A stretch of 64,000 bases of DNA from Larus michahellis (lineage: Eukaryota; Chordata; Aves; Charadriiformes; Laridae). Position numbers and translations under genes: made by a program. Under the pieces are notes generated by a model that was given only the letters and a program-made list of their open reading frames with translations, had not been told where the DNA came from and did no database searches. Positions 26,989 to 40,700 of this stretch are shown in pieces. Each line of letters starts with the position of its first letter. Position 1 is the first letter of the stretch. The stretch spans positions 20,583,419 through 20,647,418 of the forward strand of contig NC_133906.1 of the NCBI RefSeq assembly GCF_964199755.1, given 5' to 3'.

Positions 26989-27288
26989 GTTATGTATAAC
27001 AGAACATTATGAATACAATGGAAACAAAGTTTTATCAATTTAATAATAAAAAAGAAATCCAACATAAGAAAAGGGAGGCAATAAATTTCATACCTATAGT
27101 ATAGTGCTTATTCTTAACAATCTTCCCAGCTCGTGAATATAACAATGTCTTTGTATTCCAGATTCTAGAATCATGATTCACGTGAACTTAAATGCAGAAT
27201 TACAGAAGGAAAAACAACCCCCCCAAAACCTTAATTCATTCTTTTGTTTTCAGTAAATCAGTAAAATCTTTGACTGCTACAGGTTTCC

Positions 27289-27294
27289 TTTATT
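27289..27294 (-). terminator. CLINT1: AATAAA, alternative CLINT1 polyadenylation signal
   Basis: Canonical AATAAA on the - strand about 1.07 kb after the stop codon. Use of this site would drop the tandem ATTAAA region and keep both Pumilio elements. Confidence 0.3.
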
Positions 27295-27348
27295 AATATA
27301 TATAATTTTTTTTTACTCCTCTATTGGATTCCACAGCTGCTAATGCCA

Positions 27349-27356
27349 TATTTACA
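27349..27356 (-). promoter_or_regulatory. CLINT1: Pumilio response element TGTAAATA in CLINT1 3' UTR
   Basis: Exact match on the - strand to the PUM consensus TGTANATA. Pumilio proteins bind such sites in 3' UTRs and usually lower mRNA stability or translation. Motif-level evidence only. Confidence 0.4.
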
Positions 27357-27789
27357 CAGAAGAATCACCAAATGTTGTATAAAAGCTAAGATTCAATGCT
27401 GTTGGATTAGGTAGGGTTATAGATTTATATAACTTAAGTGTAATTAACCTTGTTATTTTTTTTGTAATGATGACAAAAATAAATATTTTTGCCTTTTGAC
27501 TGCTGCTGCTGCCCTAAACCAGTGGCTCCATAGGCATGTTGGTGGTACAAAGGATGCTACGTGCCACTGGAAACGAACTGCAGGGAAGTGCATTTTCTGG
27601 AGTTTTCGGAAAGGAAACCTTCCAGCAGCCTCGGATGGAGCTTCTCCCAGACTTGCACCGGGTATCACTTATGACAACAGAAGCCTATTAAGATCCCAAA
27701 AATCTGTTGATCACCAAATTGCCGAGAGAGGATTTTTACAATAAAAATTTGGGTAATAGAGCAGTGTGGCTGGAATATTAGCAAAAGTA

Positions 27790-27797
27790 TATATACA
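27790..27797 (-). promoter_or_regulatory. CLINT1: Pumilio response element TGTATATA in CLINT1 3' UTR
   Basis: A second exact TGTANATA match on the - strand, about 440 nt upstream of the other one in the transcript. Confidence 0.4.
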
Positions 27798-28329
27798 TTC
27801 CAGGTCCCTTTGAATTAGCCATAATCACGTATGTAAGCCATTTTTGGACAAAAATATATATTCTTATAAAAAACTGATCATAGTACTTGTGTGACTCCAA
27901 TTGTGGACTCAGTGGTAGTAAAAGGAATGATCCAACTATGACAAAGCGATCAGGGAGAGGGGGAAAAGAAAGTCAAGCTCTTCAAGAAAAAAAGAAAAGT
28001 ATAAAATTAGATTCAAACATTTTTACCCAACCCCCTTCCAGTCTTCCATCAAGTCTCAAAGTTAAAATTGGTTCTTCTACGTAGGAAAGGTTTTTTTGGT
28101 GGTCTTAATACAAATTATTTTGCAAAATCATCTAACACATTCCCCAGAAGAACCTTTCACCTCTCCAGAATTTGAACACGAGTTATTTCAACGCTTAGAA
28201 AATAGCTTTTGGTTCTTTATGTAGACACTTTTAACTGATAAAGGAAAAAAAAAAAGGTATTGATCAGTGTTTTTCATTCCTCACCCAGCTATATTTGTGC
28301 AGCTAAAAATCCTTCATTCGGTCTGCCCA

Positions 28330-28372
28330 TTTATTTTATTTCATTTTATTTATTTATTTTACAATCTTTATT
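28330..28372 (-). terminator. CLINT1: Cluster of six AATAAA hexamers overlapping the CLINT1 stop codon
   Basis: On the - strand AATAAA begins within the final codon and stop (28367-28372) and recurs at 28353-28358, 28349-28354, 28345-28350, 28335-28340 and 28330-28335. The downstream sequence is not clearly GU-rich, so many may be silent. If used, they would give a transcript with almost no 3' UTR. Confidence 0.35.
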
Positions 28373-28729
28373 TGCTAAAATTGGCAAAATTTGCAAAGGC
28401 ATCTTGCTTGGGTTGTACAGTCCCAGGAGTCAGAGAGGTCATAGCGATATTGGGTACCCCCATTCCTATTGTGCCCGTCAAACCCATTCCTGTAGCTGGC
28501 ACTCCCATGTTCATGTTTATTCCCATCATTCCCTGGTTCATCAGAGGCGTGGGTCCCATGGAGGTCATTCCCATCGTACCTGACATCACACTGGGCATCC
28601 CCATCCCCACAGAAATGGGCGCTCCCATCAATGGGCTGCTCTGGGGTCGGACAGGCATCATGTTAGGCTGAGGATTGAGGTTCACGGCTGCAAAGTTTTG
28701 AGTCATGACATTCATGGGTTGTTGCATAT
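28368..28729 (-). CDS. CLINT1: CLINT1 exon 12 (C-terminal Met/Gly-rich tail, stop)
   Basis: 362 nt: two bases completing an Asn codon shared with exon 11, then 119 residues and TAA at 28368-28370. It begins MQQPMNVMTQNF, passes through a Met/Gly/Pro-rich low-complexity stretch (such as NQGMMGINMNMGV and GMGLTGTIGMGVPNIAMTS), and ends VQPKQDAFANFANFSK, the characteristic CLINT1 C terminus. The acceptor CAG is preceded by an uninterrupted T23 tract on the - strand. The stop codon lies inside an AATAAA hexamer. Confidence 0.97.
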
Positions 28730-31700
28730 CTGAAAAAAAAAAAAAAAAAAAAAAAGAGAACAAGATGAAAAAATCGTTAATCAGAATCCGATGCTGAAGG
28801 TGCTCATGTATTTTAAGAAACTTATGTGGTAGCCGCTGTGAACAAAGATATGATGGCCAAAAACGTAGCCATTTCGCTCATTTCCCTATTATCTGCGTGA
28901 ATACTCAGAAAACTTTAAGTTTTAAACAGCATTGTATCACAATACACGCTGCTATGCTATGCACAGTCTAGAGAGGTTCTAGAGCTTGGGAAGGCAGAAA
29001 TCAAGACACGGCAATGGTGTAAACTCTACAGTAAACCCATGCAGACACCGGCCTCCTGGCACGTCAGTCTCCATTTAGACACTACCACTTGCATCAGAAC
29101 CATCACAACGTTTAAGAAACAATTATAACTCAAGGTAGGAAAACAGTAATTGGCAGAATGCTCCAGCTCAAGGCCAACCTACTACACACACACAGGGCTC
29201 AGCATACACGCAGAGCACTGCAACGATCACTTACTTTGTTGCTGCATCATGGAATTAAGTGATGGCTGCTGGGGTTTGGAAGGCTGCATCCCAGGTACTA
29301 AATTGTCCAAACTGATATTTACACTGGGATCTGACCAAGTTGAGGGTAGAGTTTTGCTTGCGTTCTTCTGGACCATCTCTGTGGTTGCATTATAAAGAGG
29401 GCTAGGCTTCGGCATCATAGCATTCACGCTTTGCAGAGGCTGAAAAAGACAAGTTTGTTGGGATCCACTTGAAGCAATTTACCAATAGGAATCAGGACTA
29501 AACAAGAAGCATTAGTTTTTCCACAGAAGACAATAAAAAGCCAATGAGATCTTTAGCCATTAACTTCAGCTCTTCCAAAGCAGTTTTGCCATATGCTGTT
29601 ACGCCATCAGAATGGGTTAAAAGAGTATTTTCTAAGCTAGCACCAAGATCCCGTATCAATGTGTGGAACGAGAATGATGATCTGCAGTCAAGTTTTGAAC
29701 TCAAAGATACTGATTTTTTCCTCCTAACACCAAATTGAGCTGTTACGGTTTCAGAAAACACCCTCCACTGAAGGAGGCACTTCTGTGTTTTGGAGAGCAG
29801 ACCAGTCCTCACCTCCATCTACTTGAGGCTGGAAGCCTCTAACATTCTGTGGAGGATGGCTTTAAGATTTAAAATATCATCAACTTCGTCTTTTCCAACA
29901 AAGCAGCAACACTTCATAGAACAATGAAGACCATCTCAGGGAAGACTAGCTTATAAAAGGAGGCTTTTCAAGAACACTCAACACCTTTCCTTTTTAGGAG
30001 GTTACTCAAACATTTTTGGACAAAACTTTCTTACAAAATGCTGATCACAACATCTGAGTGACTAGGTATGGCTTCCAGGAAGGGAGTGGATTCATTTTCA
30101 AAGTCGTGATAAAGGAAAAGGCAAAAGATTAACTGAGGAAGGTCATTAGCAAATGTACAAGTAGCAGCATACCTGTGACCTTGACATGGGTAAATTGACG
30201 CCCACAGAGTTGGAGTTCATCATAGAGAAATTCATACTTAGTGAAGAGGTCATGGTTGTCTGAGAGGGGCCCATCAAATCAAAAAGATCGTTGGAATTTG
30301 AAGCAGTTGGAGGCTGGCCAGAAGCCGGCTGTGAGCTATTGAAGAGCTCTATGGCTGGCTGCTGGGCCATGCTGCTGAAGAGCTCTCCAGATGAAGCACT
30401 GGGACAAGGAGAAGCTTGGTTGAAGGCACTCCAGTCACCAAAGTCTCCATTTCCACTTGTTGCTGTACCTGAAGGAAAGGCGAGAGTACAGGAGGAAGGA
30501 AGACAGAGAGAAGACTTAGAGAAAGGCACTGAGCAAATGCCGTATTCCATGAACTGAAACAAATGAGAGCTGATCTGTGTCCGTCCAGATTAACATCTGC
30601 AGGTAGAACCTCCATCTGGACATCATTCCCTCTCATGAATATTCCAACAATTCTAACAAGGTAGCAGAGGAAATATGAAACACCCATGCACAGAAAGCAG
30701 AAGGATGTTTGATAACATGTCACCTGTGGACGCAAGACAACTAGGGACAGCTTTTCTTTAGTTGAAATAGGACTGAAAGCTAACTTAGAGGTAGATTGGA
30801 GGCTCTAGTCAAAACAACACCTAGAGCTCTGATAATATTTATCAACTTTTTATCTTGGCACTCTGGTATTTGCTGAGAGAACAGTTGTCAGAAATGAGCC
30901 ACTTGATAAAGCAAATTCCATCATGACAAAGACAACTACTTCAAAATTTGGTTATATACAATTAGTAGCTCTTTGTATAAGACAATGCTGGGGGGAATAA
31001 GAACCAGAACTTTGAAAGCGGGTTGCCAGGGAATTATTATTTTAGGTGATAAGGAATAATTTCTTCCCATCCCATGAAGTGCTCATGTAAAACACATGAA
31101 GTTTTCTACATTTGATTCCTGAACTAAATGCCTTGGCTTGAAGCAGAAATTCAATCTTGGATCTAGCAAGTCTCTCAGCAGCAGCTTTGCTGAAGCCTTA
31201 ATTCATCATTTGAACTTTGTTTCATTTCAATATACCAGGGTTTTTGTAGACAAGCATTTAAATCGCAACACAGCAACTTAGAGCTCTCTCTGTATGTCAC
31301 CGCGAAGAGCCCAACACTGTAAGTTGTTTGTGGCCAACTGCTGCGGTACGTATTTCAGGATCACAGATGTCCAGAGACGCAAACCAGTGAACTGAGAATA
31401 TGTCATAACCTTGGAGTCACATGGGAGGAGATGTTACCTCCCTGAAAGACACGTGTTTTTCTATTAACAAAAGGGTTACTTTGCAGGAGTGACGGGGGAA
31501 GAAAAGCTTACAAAAACAGCTACAGGAGATGCTAAAAATAAAGCAACACCATTTAAACAGTTCTGATTGCTACATAGTGAATTGTGTTCCAAGTCTGGGC
31601 CACAGGTTAGCTTTTTGATTATGTCACTGACAGACTTTTGGTACTTCAGCTAAGTCACAAGCCATCTCATTGCCATATGAAACGAACTTCGAGTTCTAAG

Positions 31701-34700
31701 CAACAGTTAAATTATCCCTTGAATTTCTTTAGATGAGCGAATGAAGACTCCAACACGTGAAGCTGGGATAGGTGAATCTGGTGCTGGTTTCCACTTCCTA
31801 ACCTATAATGGCTACTTCCATAACAGCCATCCATAGCAGTTTTCTACAACGCTATTCTACCCACTCAAAAGGGAACTGCAGCAGTCTTTTACACTCCATG
31901 TAAATATTTATCAGCATACACCTTCAACCTTTAGTCATCTTTATCTTTACCAATATATTAGAATTTAAAGAATGACGGGAGAGTAAATCTGTTCACAAAA
32001 TCCAAGTATTACCAACAACTTCAGTGCATGAAGTGCACTAATACTCATTAGCTTAGGGCCTTATAGAACATTTGCTTTGATCTCCCTCACGAAGAGGGGC
32101 TATATTAGAATGTTTCAATTAGTATTACATATTAAAAATTAAAACCTACTTTAAATATTCCTGATAGATAAGTAAATGCTGAGTGTGCTCCTATGTTCAG
32201 ACCTGTGCGCTGAGCACCAATAATGGAAGCGGGGGTAAAAGGGATAAGGTTCTGCCCCTTCAGTAGAACTTCAAAGATGATTAATCAAGAAGGAAAAGAT
32301 TTCTAGAGGGGCTTACGCTGTTCAGGAATGATTAATCATTTCACAGGACTCCTTGTCCCTTGCATAATGGTGATTGGAATAGATTAATCATGTTAATGCA
32401 GATAAAGGATTGTATCAATTTAGACTGTATTAACACAGAAATTATTTGCATAGTAGGCGGCTTTGTGTTTGCAAAACAACTTGGTTTTGACTAAGAAAGC
32501 CTGTAAAAAAAAAAAATTAGAGCAGTTCTTCCCTGCCAAGCAAATCAAAGGTGTATTAACTAATCCATGCCCAGGACAGCTCTCCTAACACAGCAATACA
32601 AAGGAAGAGATATAAACATGCTGACTAAAAGCTGGCTCGCAGGCAGATTTGCTGATCAACCTCTTTGCTATTCTTTTCTCATTTTGGACTTAATCCTACA
32701 CTCTGGCTGAGAACCCCGAGTTACAAACTACTGCCCAAATTACTGCACAAAAGATGGCCAGCAGGTCCCCCTGCTCCGCTTTTGTTTGCAGCACTCAGTT
32801 TGTAGCACTACAGGCTTCCAAAAATGCTCAAGCAAAAGGAAGCCGATGGCTTTAGGTGGCTTCCCAGCTTATATTGTTATTATTATTTTCAGTCCAATTT
32901 TAAGGGAAACGTTTTTCAGATGCTAGCCATGTCTAGCTTGTGTGTTTGCACACAAAATGATTGCAGAGGCACTGAGCCAGCCGCACGGACACACGACAGC
33001 TCTAAACTGCACGCCACGCAGCCAGGCAAGGGCAAAACCGAGTGCTGGCCCAACAAGCGTTACTAAAATCTTGCTCTTGTGACTGGCAGGGACTTGTTCA
33101 TGCCTGACTTAAGTAAGATCTAGATATCTTTTATTTAATAGGCTTCTCCTAAAAGGGAAAGAGACGGTAACAAATCGTTATTTAGCCAAGCTAAAATAAA
33201 GGGTTGGTCAACTTCATCCCATAAACGCGCATATGCAACTTCAAAAATGAAAAACCCCCAAAACCATCAGCGAGGTTGCACTGCCACTCTGTGATGCTGT
33301 GTAAATTCCCCTCCAAGTTCCAAATTCCCCTCCCCTTCCAACAGTAACCCAGACATCACTGGAAGCTTTGGAAATAGCCTGTCTCAGGCCCCCCTCATCA
33401 TACCATCTGACACAGCCAACATATTTGCGTCTCTCTAAACAATTACAGACTTTTAATTTAAATCTCAGGAGACCGGTGGGAGCTGAGGACATCTTTAGGG
33501 ATTCTTATTTTTCGAGCACAGGTGGGCCGCTATTTTACTTTTAACATGATCCCATCTTTTGGTTTTGTTCAACTTACTCATTTAATTTATTGTCCTGCCC
33601 ATAACATTAAAGTTTGTAAGACTGATCTGGAGCCTCTGCACATGTCTGGAAACTACAAACAGCAGCATAAAACCCCTCTAACAACTTTCCAGTTCACAGC
33701 ATTATCACAAGCAAAAGCAAACCAGACTATCAAGCACTTCATGCAAGTCTTTTTATCGCACCACAGCAGCTAGCTGTTTTTTTTTTTAATTTATAATACA
33801 TATATCTGAAAAACTTGCATTGAAATATTAGAAAAACGACTCCTTTTTATTGCAAATAAAATAGTTGAACCACCTCACTTAAAACACTGGGAAGACTATG
33901 ATGATTAATAATGTGAATGGTCCTATCACTACCGCCAATTTTCTGGTCATTTTTGAAACACAACTACTGTCATCTTGAAGCATTCATCTCTGTAGAACTC
34001 CAATCAATATAGCTCCTTGCCCACAACTGCAAAAACGGGATGCAGCAGGCTCTTTTTTGAATTGTTTAGTGAGCGCTCTTCCGCCAGCGTTTAGACCCAC
34101 ACTTGTTTATTTCAGGTTTTACTTTTCCACTCCCGAAGTCAGATCTTTTTTCAGTGCATTTCAAGATCAGGCTTGGAATTGTGTTTTAAGTCTTATTATA
34201 TGCTTATATTATATTACTAGATGAATGGGGATATATTTGTAACTCCTACTAACATTTTTCTGAAATAAAGCTCATGAAGAGTTTTGGGTTCAGTGGGAGG
34301 CGTGCTGTGCCAGAGAGCAGCCATCGTCCTTACCCAATACAGCACTTGTGGTCTAGTTCCACAGACACGGTTTTCCCTACAAAGGGAAGTGACTTTCAGC
34401 GACGCCATGTGGCATCTCTTCCCCTCTTTCTGCCCTTAAACAGCATTTCAATCTGTAAATTAATCCTACCTTGCGATGATGGGAAACTTGCTGAAGCAGC
34501 AGCTGAATTAAAATCAGCGAATCCTCCAAATGGGTCAGTTGATCCACCTAGAAACAGAAGGAAGCCAAATGCTGTTACAGGGTTGTGCAAGGATCCATCA
34601 CAACAACCGCATGTGGGATTTATGAAGAAAAGCCGTTCTGTATTTGGCAAGATGGATTTATTGATTCTGCTCCCTAAGTGAGCACTGTTTTTCCTGTTCA

Positions 34701-37700
34701 TCACCATACTATACTTATACAAGCCTGAGCAACAATAAACTGGATTATTTCCCACTGACATGCAGAAGCAAGTTTTTGCTATCTCTAAAAATAAATTTGG
34801 AGAGTATAAAAAGGTTATCAAGTTTTTAACTAGTGAGGGATGCTACTAGTTTGGCAGTTTGTAAAATTAAAACTTTTGAAGCGTAATATATACAACCCAA
34901 ACATTCTTACTGTATAAAAGTTAATTTATTATGCTTACTATGAAAAATTACATGTCGCCTTATATTTAGTTTTTGTGTTACTTAAAGCATGAATGATTTT
35001 GCAATGATCTTGAACTGGGATTTCAAGGACAGAGCTTCCATTTATGCTCATTTTTTTTATAAGTCTGCTTCCTTTCTACAGCGGGAACATTAAGTTTTCC
35101 AACCAGACATTTGTATACAGCATATAAATTATTAAGTACCCAATACAGCACAGTAACAATTTCTCACTAAAAAAATGCAGCCAAGATATAAAAAGAGAAG
35201 ATTTAAGAACTGTATTGGAAAACTGCTTTTTTTTAAAAAAAAACAACAACAAAACAGTTTTTAGAAAATTATCTAATTATCCTTGATACTGCTTTTAAGT
35301 AGGTATTCCACTGACCTGAAACTGCTAAGAAGTCGACCTTATTTGTTTGTCCTCAAAGATTTCACCTCCAAGCAGTCCCACCCTTAGAAGAAGCTGCAGC
35401 AGTTCAATTATTTTGCTTTTAGTGTTCCGCGTACATTATATAGGTTACATCACAGCTGCTTAGCCTGCAGTGCTTAGAAACCAGCCAGGTGGGACTGGAA
35501 CATCTGTGCTGCACTCAAACACCACCAGGGACAGCTTCCAACATCTGGTGCCATTTCTGAATTGTCTTATCGCTGCAAGACATTCTGCCCCATCTGCTAC
35601 TCTCAACTGGGTTAATTAAACTAGAACCATCTCCTTTTTAATAAATGGCTAGTAGTAATAAAAGGAACCATTCACTTTCTAATACATGTGTACTTGTATT
35701 TCTTTTTAATGTTATTTTACTGTAGACCTTGCCAGGAAGGCGACTGTTCTTCCAAGGGGAAATGTCTTTTCTTGCTGAGTGCGTAGCACATGATATAAAA
35801 CACGAGAAGGGAATGCCAGGATGGTCTCTTTGAATTTTCTGAAATATAGCACTACTGATATCCTTTTACTGCTTTTTCAAGAGGGAGAAGATTTCACAGA
35901 AAGTTAAGAAATTTCTCCAACACAAATTCTGGAGTGATTTAATAAGCATCTTACATTGCTTATAAACAAGTTTTATCCTGACTGCAACCTGAGAATGAAA
36001 AAGGGTAAGATGAGACAGTGAAATATCAAGCTAAAAAAACTGTTCTGATCATGTTTACTCACTCTCCCTACTGCAAAGACATTTTCAATTCATTTTTTTC
36101 AATCACGAGTATCCTTACAGAGTTCAGAACAGGCTAATGGTTTGAGAGTTTATATGCAGAATGAGCAACACAGATGACATATTCTTGACCACATCCTCAA
36201 AAAAAAAAAAAAAAATAATCAATGCTCTCATGCTATGTGTATTATCCCTGAGCTGTTTGATGAAGTATCTAGGGATTAATTTAATTTTAAAAACAGAACT
36301 AGGTTCAAACCCAAAATAACCCCTTAACATTTTCAGTTAAGTCAACTCTTCTTCCACCTCTATTGTCTGTTTTCAAATGAAACTGAGTTCTAGAGAGAGG
36401 TGGCAGAGCTTAAGCTGAATGCAGTAACTCTCTAAAGAAAGGTATCGCCAGGTAAGATTAAAAAACCTCATCTCTGGTAAAATTACTTCCAGCAGGTCTA
36501 ACCACAGATTTTGCATCTTCTCAGATTGCTCCTTTATGGCAACCAACCGTCCCCCCTCACGTACAAATCGTGTTGCTTTAGTAATGTGTAACCCCTCAAG
36601 CCCCACCAACCTTCTTCCACGTCTCTGCACCTGAAAATACACAGATAAGCAAATTCCGAGTTCCCTGAATTCATACAACTTCCCTGCCGGTTCCTTCACA
36701 GGGCAGATCAAAGGCTGGATTTGACCCTTTCCCTGTGCCTTGCCTGACACTGGGAATGTTCCCACACCCTGTGCTGCCAGAACAGTGGTCATAACAAGTG
36801 ACCTGCACGTGAAGGACAGTGCTAATCTTCTCAACATGAGCCATCCTCAAAGATTCCCATGCGAGATCTGTCACCACAAATGAACCCTTTCCATCTGCCT
36901 TCCCAGGTCAGCAAAGAGGTTATTTAGCAGGACCAGCTGGTCACACGCCTCTTCTCAACACCACTTCTAAATGCTGCTTTGGAAAAAGACGAGAAAAGGC
37001 AAAACGAAAAAAGGCTTACTACAGCAAAGAACCACACTGACGGAAGACTCAAATACACCATAATATGGAAGCTGCCATAGTTCTGTTTGAAATGTGGGGA
37101 GGCTCACTTTGAAGTGGAAACGTCTATTTTCAATGTGATTTTGTTTTCATACATTAAAACAAAAACATACAGATACGTATATAAATAAAACCAAAAGAGG
37201 ATCTAATATATTTCCCACAAGAATAGGATAGGAGAATTTTCAGTATTGATTTGGGGTGGTGGTTCTGATCTGGGATCTTAAGATTCCACAGAACTGCAGT
37301 AACTCGTGAAGTTAATAAAATAGAAAATGAGGCAAAATAAGTTGTTCCTTAAATTTGGGGGCATTTGTGCATAAAAGAACAGATGCATGGGATTAATTTT
37401 ATTTGTTAACCATTAGGAATTAACACATATTTCAAAACAGACATATAAACTTTATCTACTTTCTCAAAACCAAAAGCGCACAAAGTTTTAAAGACCTACC
37501 AACAGAGTTTGATGTAGTTTATACTCTATTAAATACTTACAGAGGTAGCGTTTTGGTAGCCTAGTGATGAAAGGAATTGTGTTACACAGAGTGCTCAAAA
37601 TTCTGACTTTGCTCATACATTATAATAAAAATACCTAGTGTGACATATCATAGGAGTTTCCACTACAATACACCCAGAAGCGGCATAACTTCAGATAAAA

Positions 37701-40700
37701 GTAAGAACAGTCTTTACATACGTATGAATGCAGCCACTTTGCCACATGTGGGCCTCCAGCCACTCTGAACTGACATTTTTTTGGTACAAACTCTGTGATT
37801 TACATTGTCTTTAAAACAAAGACTGGAGCTGAGTATCTGTCATCCCCAAGATACACACATACACTTCTACAAACAATCTGCATAAAATCCCATATATAAT
37901 AAGAGAAGTTGCTTATTTATACTGGAAGGAAGTTACACGACAGGTTTCTATCTATAAGAGGCACATGCTCATGCTTTATTTGCTATTCAAAGTGATGTTT
38001 AAACAAAAATTCTGCCCACTGTTAACTCTCTCCCAACTGTGCCACTACAGCACAAGTACACGAGAGTCCTTTTTCTATTCCACGCTAGTCACAATCAAAC
38101 CTGTCGATATTACGAACCTGTAAGCATAATAACAAGTCTTTAGGTGTTGAAAAGCAAAGCACCAAACCCCTGAACTCTATCAATCCTGTATGCAATGCAC
38201 TGAAATTTAACACGCTCCTAGAAAGAAACTGCATTTTGAGAGCGTAAGGGTAAGTCCGTATGAAGGTTAATGGACTTAAAATTCAACTGCGCGTTCAGAG
38301 AGTGAAGGGAAGTGTTTTACAATGAATCATTTTACTTAAAAGTAATTTCTTTTTAGTATTAGGGTTGGGATCAACCAAGTGCCAAGACAAAGTAAGATAA
38401 AGAAACAAGTTTGCCACATACTTTAAATGAAAGCTCGTATGAAGATCATCCACCTCCAGCTGCCTAGCCTCTGAACTGCACTATGAGAAATGCTTGAATG
38501 TGAATGGATTGCATTTGCTTTTAGAGTTAATTATAAATAACTGCATTACAACCACAGTTTCTGACAGACCGATCCGGCAGTTAATCTTTGTGCTGCTAAC
38601 ATTTATTAGTCCCGTGCAATAGCACATACAGTACCTTGCTAAAAAAGGTTCTAGGCAGCTCTAAATTTTTTGAGTATTCATTTCTCAATTGATCTACTAC
38701 TACGCTCCGCGTAACAACAAAGAAGCTTATCCTCAGAAATTGTTCAAAATATGCATTAAGAAAACAAAAGCAAAACGTGCCTACCTGTTGAGACTGGCTG
38801 GCTGGCTCCATCAAACAGCAGGTCAACCAGGTCATTAGACGACTTGCTGCCGGAGGGTACAGAAGCCTGAAGAAGAAATCACACAACAGATCTCATCCCA
38901 TGACGTCATCACTCATCTTAAGTGACACTGAGAAGTTTTCTGGGGTTTTTGGGTGCTTTGTTTTGGAGATGGCAGATTTGTTTTTGAAGCCAACAATCAC
39001 TGGAACCTGGCTAAATCTCAAATCAAGTAGTGAACAGCTAGCGGCTCAGGTCTTTTTCTGATAACTGAAGAACATGACAACTTGTCAATAAGTGTGCAGG
39101 TTCAGAGAATCCTTCACACTTCAGGGCAGGGTTTTTTTTATCTTTGCTTTCCCGGAGAGAGTAAAACATGGTATTGACCACATTTAAAAAATTCTACCTC
39201 TCAAAGCAATCACACAAAAAGGTAGCCTGTAACTAAACCGTTCCATCGCCTTCGAAAACCTCAATTAAATGTTTTTGATAAAATAGTTCCCTTGAAGGCC
39301 GCATAACAAAAATTCTACCCTGAAGTAGATATTGTCTCAGAAGTTGGAAGAAAACTGTTTCCAAAGTCACGTTTCACTGTGCTCTGCTGTCTCACCTTTG
39401 CTGTCGGCTGTGCAGCATGAGCAGCCGCATTCTGTTCCGGACTCGCTTTATCCCCCGTGTAATGTGCTGCTGCTCCCAAGTCAATGGTTTTTGAAGGATT
39501 TGCTGAGCGTTTGTGTCTGGTGGTGGTAGTTTCTGTAGCTTGTGTAATATGAATGTGTTTTGTTGTCACGGTCTCCTCTTCATCTTTAAATTCAGCTTTA
39601 GGAGATTTACCTCTTCTTGATTTTTCCTCATCACTGTCACTAGAAAAACAAGAGCAATGGAATACCATTCATGATGGACTTAAGTGGACATTTGGCTTAA
39701 GCCACAAGAGTGCTGGTTACTGTGGTTCCTTGTAGCGATAGTTCATAATAAAAATACTGCTTCTTCCTACGTTTGAGGAAGGAAATGTTTTACCCTTACA
39801 TAACGTGCTACTGTAACGCAGCATTGCGCCTATTGTACAAAAGTGACAAAGAAAAGCAAGTTATTTTGTTAAACGTTAACTGCAAGTCCACGGCAGAGGA
39901 TAATAGGAAATCAGTGTTTAAATCCAGTACATTTAATTACCTTCTGACAGGAACTCCCCCACACGTTATGTAACGCTTCAGCAAGAGAAAGTTCCGATGG
40001 CAGAACTGCTCAGCGCTGACGCCAGGAGACAGAAAGCAGTGAACCAAATACAGGTACCACCTTTCAGATTCAAGAATCCCATTCCTATTTCAACTCATTG
40101 CCCTTTCCAGAGAAACAGGCTTTTAGACTCTTCAAAACATTTGTGGAAAAAGAACGCCTACAGAATTATGCAATGATGCTATCCATTTTCTACCGGAGAA
40201 CACACATTTATTCTTAAAATGTAAAAAACAAAAGCGTCACCATCTTAGGCAAAAACTTTTTAGATGTCACTGCGTAATATTTAATCTGCTACATTTTCTA
40301 CTTTTATGTTTTAAGTCTTTCACAAACAAACCAATTGCCCCTTGCCAACAGTCATGTTGCCTGTTATCATCAAGATAAGATTTGTACATAACAGTAAATT
40401 GCTGCAGAGAAAGCTTAAATATATTGAAACGTATTTTGAAATAGTAATTCCCTTAGCAACATAGTTGAAAAGTGGAAGGTTTTTATATTTTAATAATGCA
40501 TTAGAATACTAAAACTGCAAAATTTAAGAAAGGCCGTCCCTTTGTCAGTGGGAATGTGACAGTAACTGCAATATACTCTGGAGGGCAGCCTTTGTTCTCT
40601 GCTAACAATAGTGGGCTTTTTGGAATACATCGCATGTGTCATTTCCTCTATGCGTATTACCTACTCACCACCAGGGATGGCTCAATTCATTAACGTCAGT

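Larger units (their letters stand above)
26950..28367 (-). other. CLINT1: Probable CLINT1 3' UTR
   Basis: About 1.4 kb of non-coding DNA after the CLINT1 stop, read on the - strand. It contains two Pumilio-type elements (27349-27356 and 27790-27797). It ends near a pair of ATTAAA signals (26971-26976 and 26983-26988), with an AATAAA at 27289-27294 as an alternative. The 3' boundary is estimated from these signals and could be off by tens to hundreds of bases. Confidence 0.55.

Noticed and set aside
36373..36837. 154-codon - strand frame in CLINT1 intron 8
   Set aside because: It is in the same strand as CLINT1, but no splice sites connect it and the CLINT1 reading frame is complete without it.
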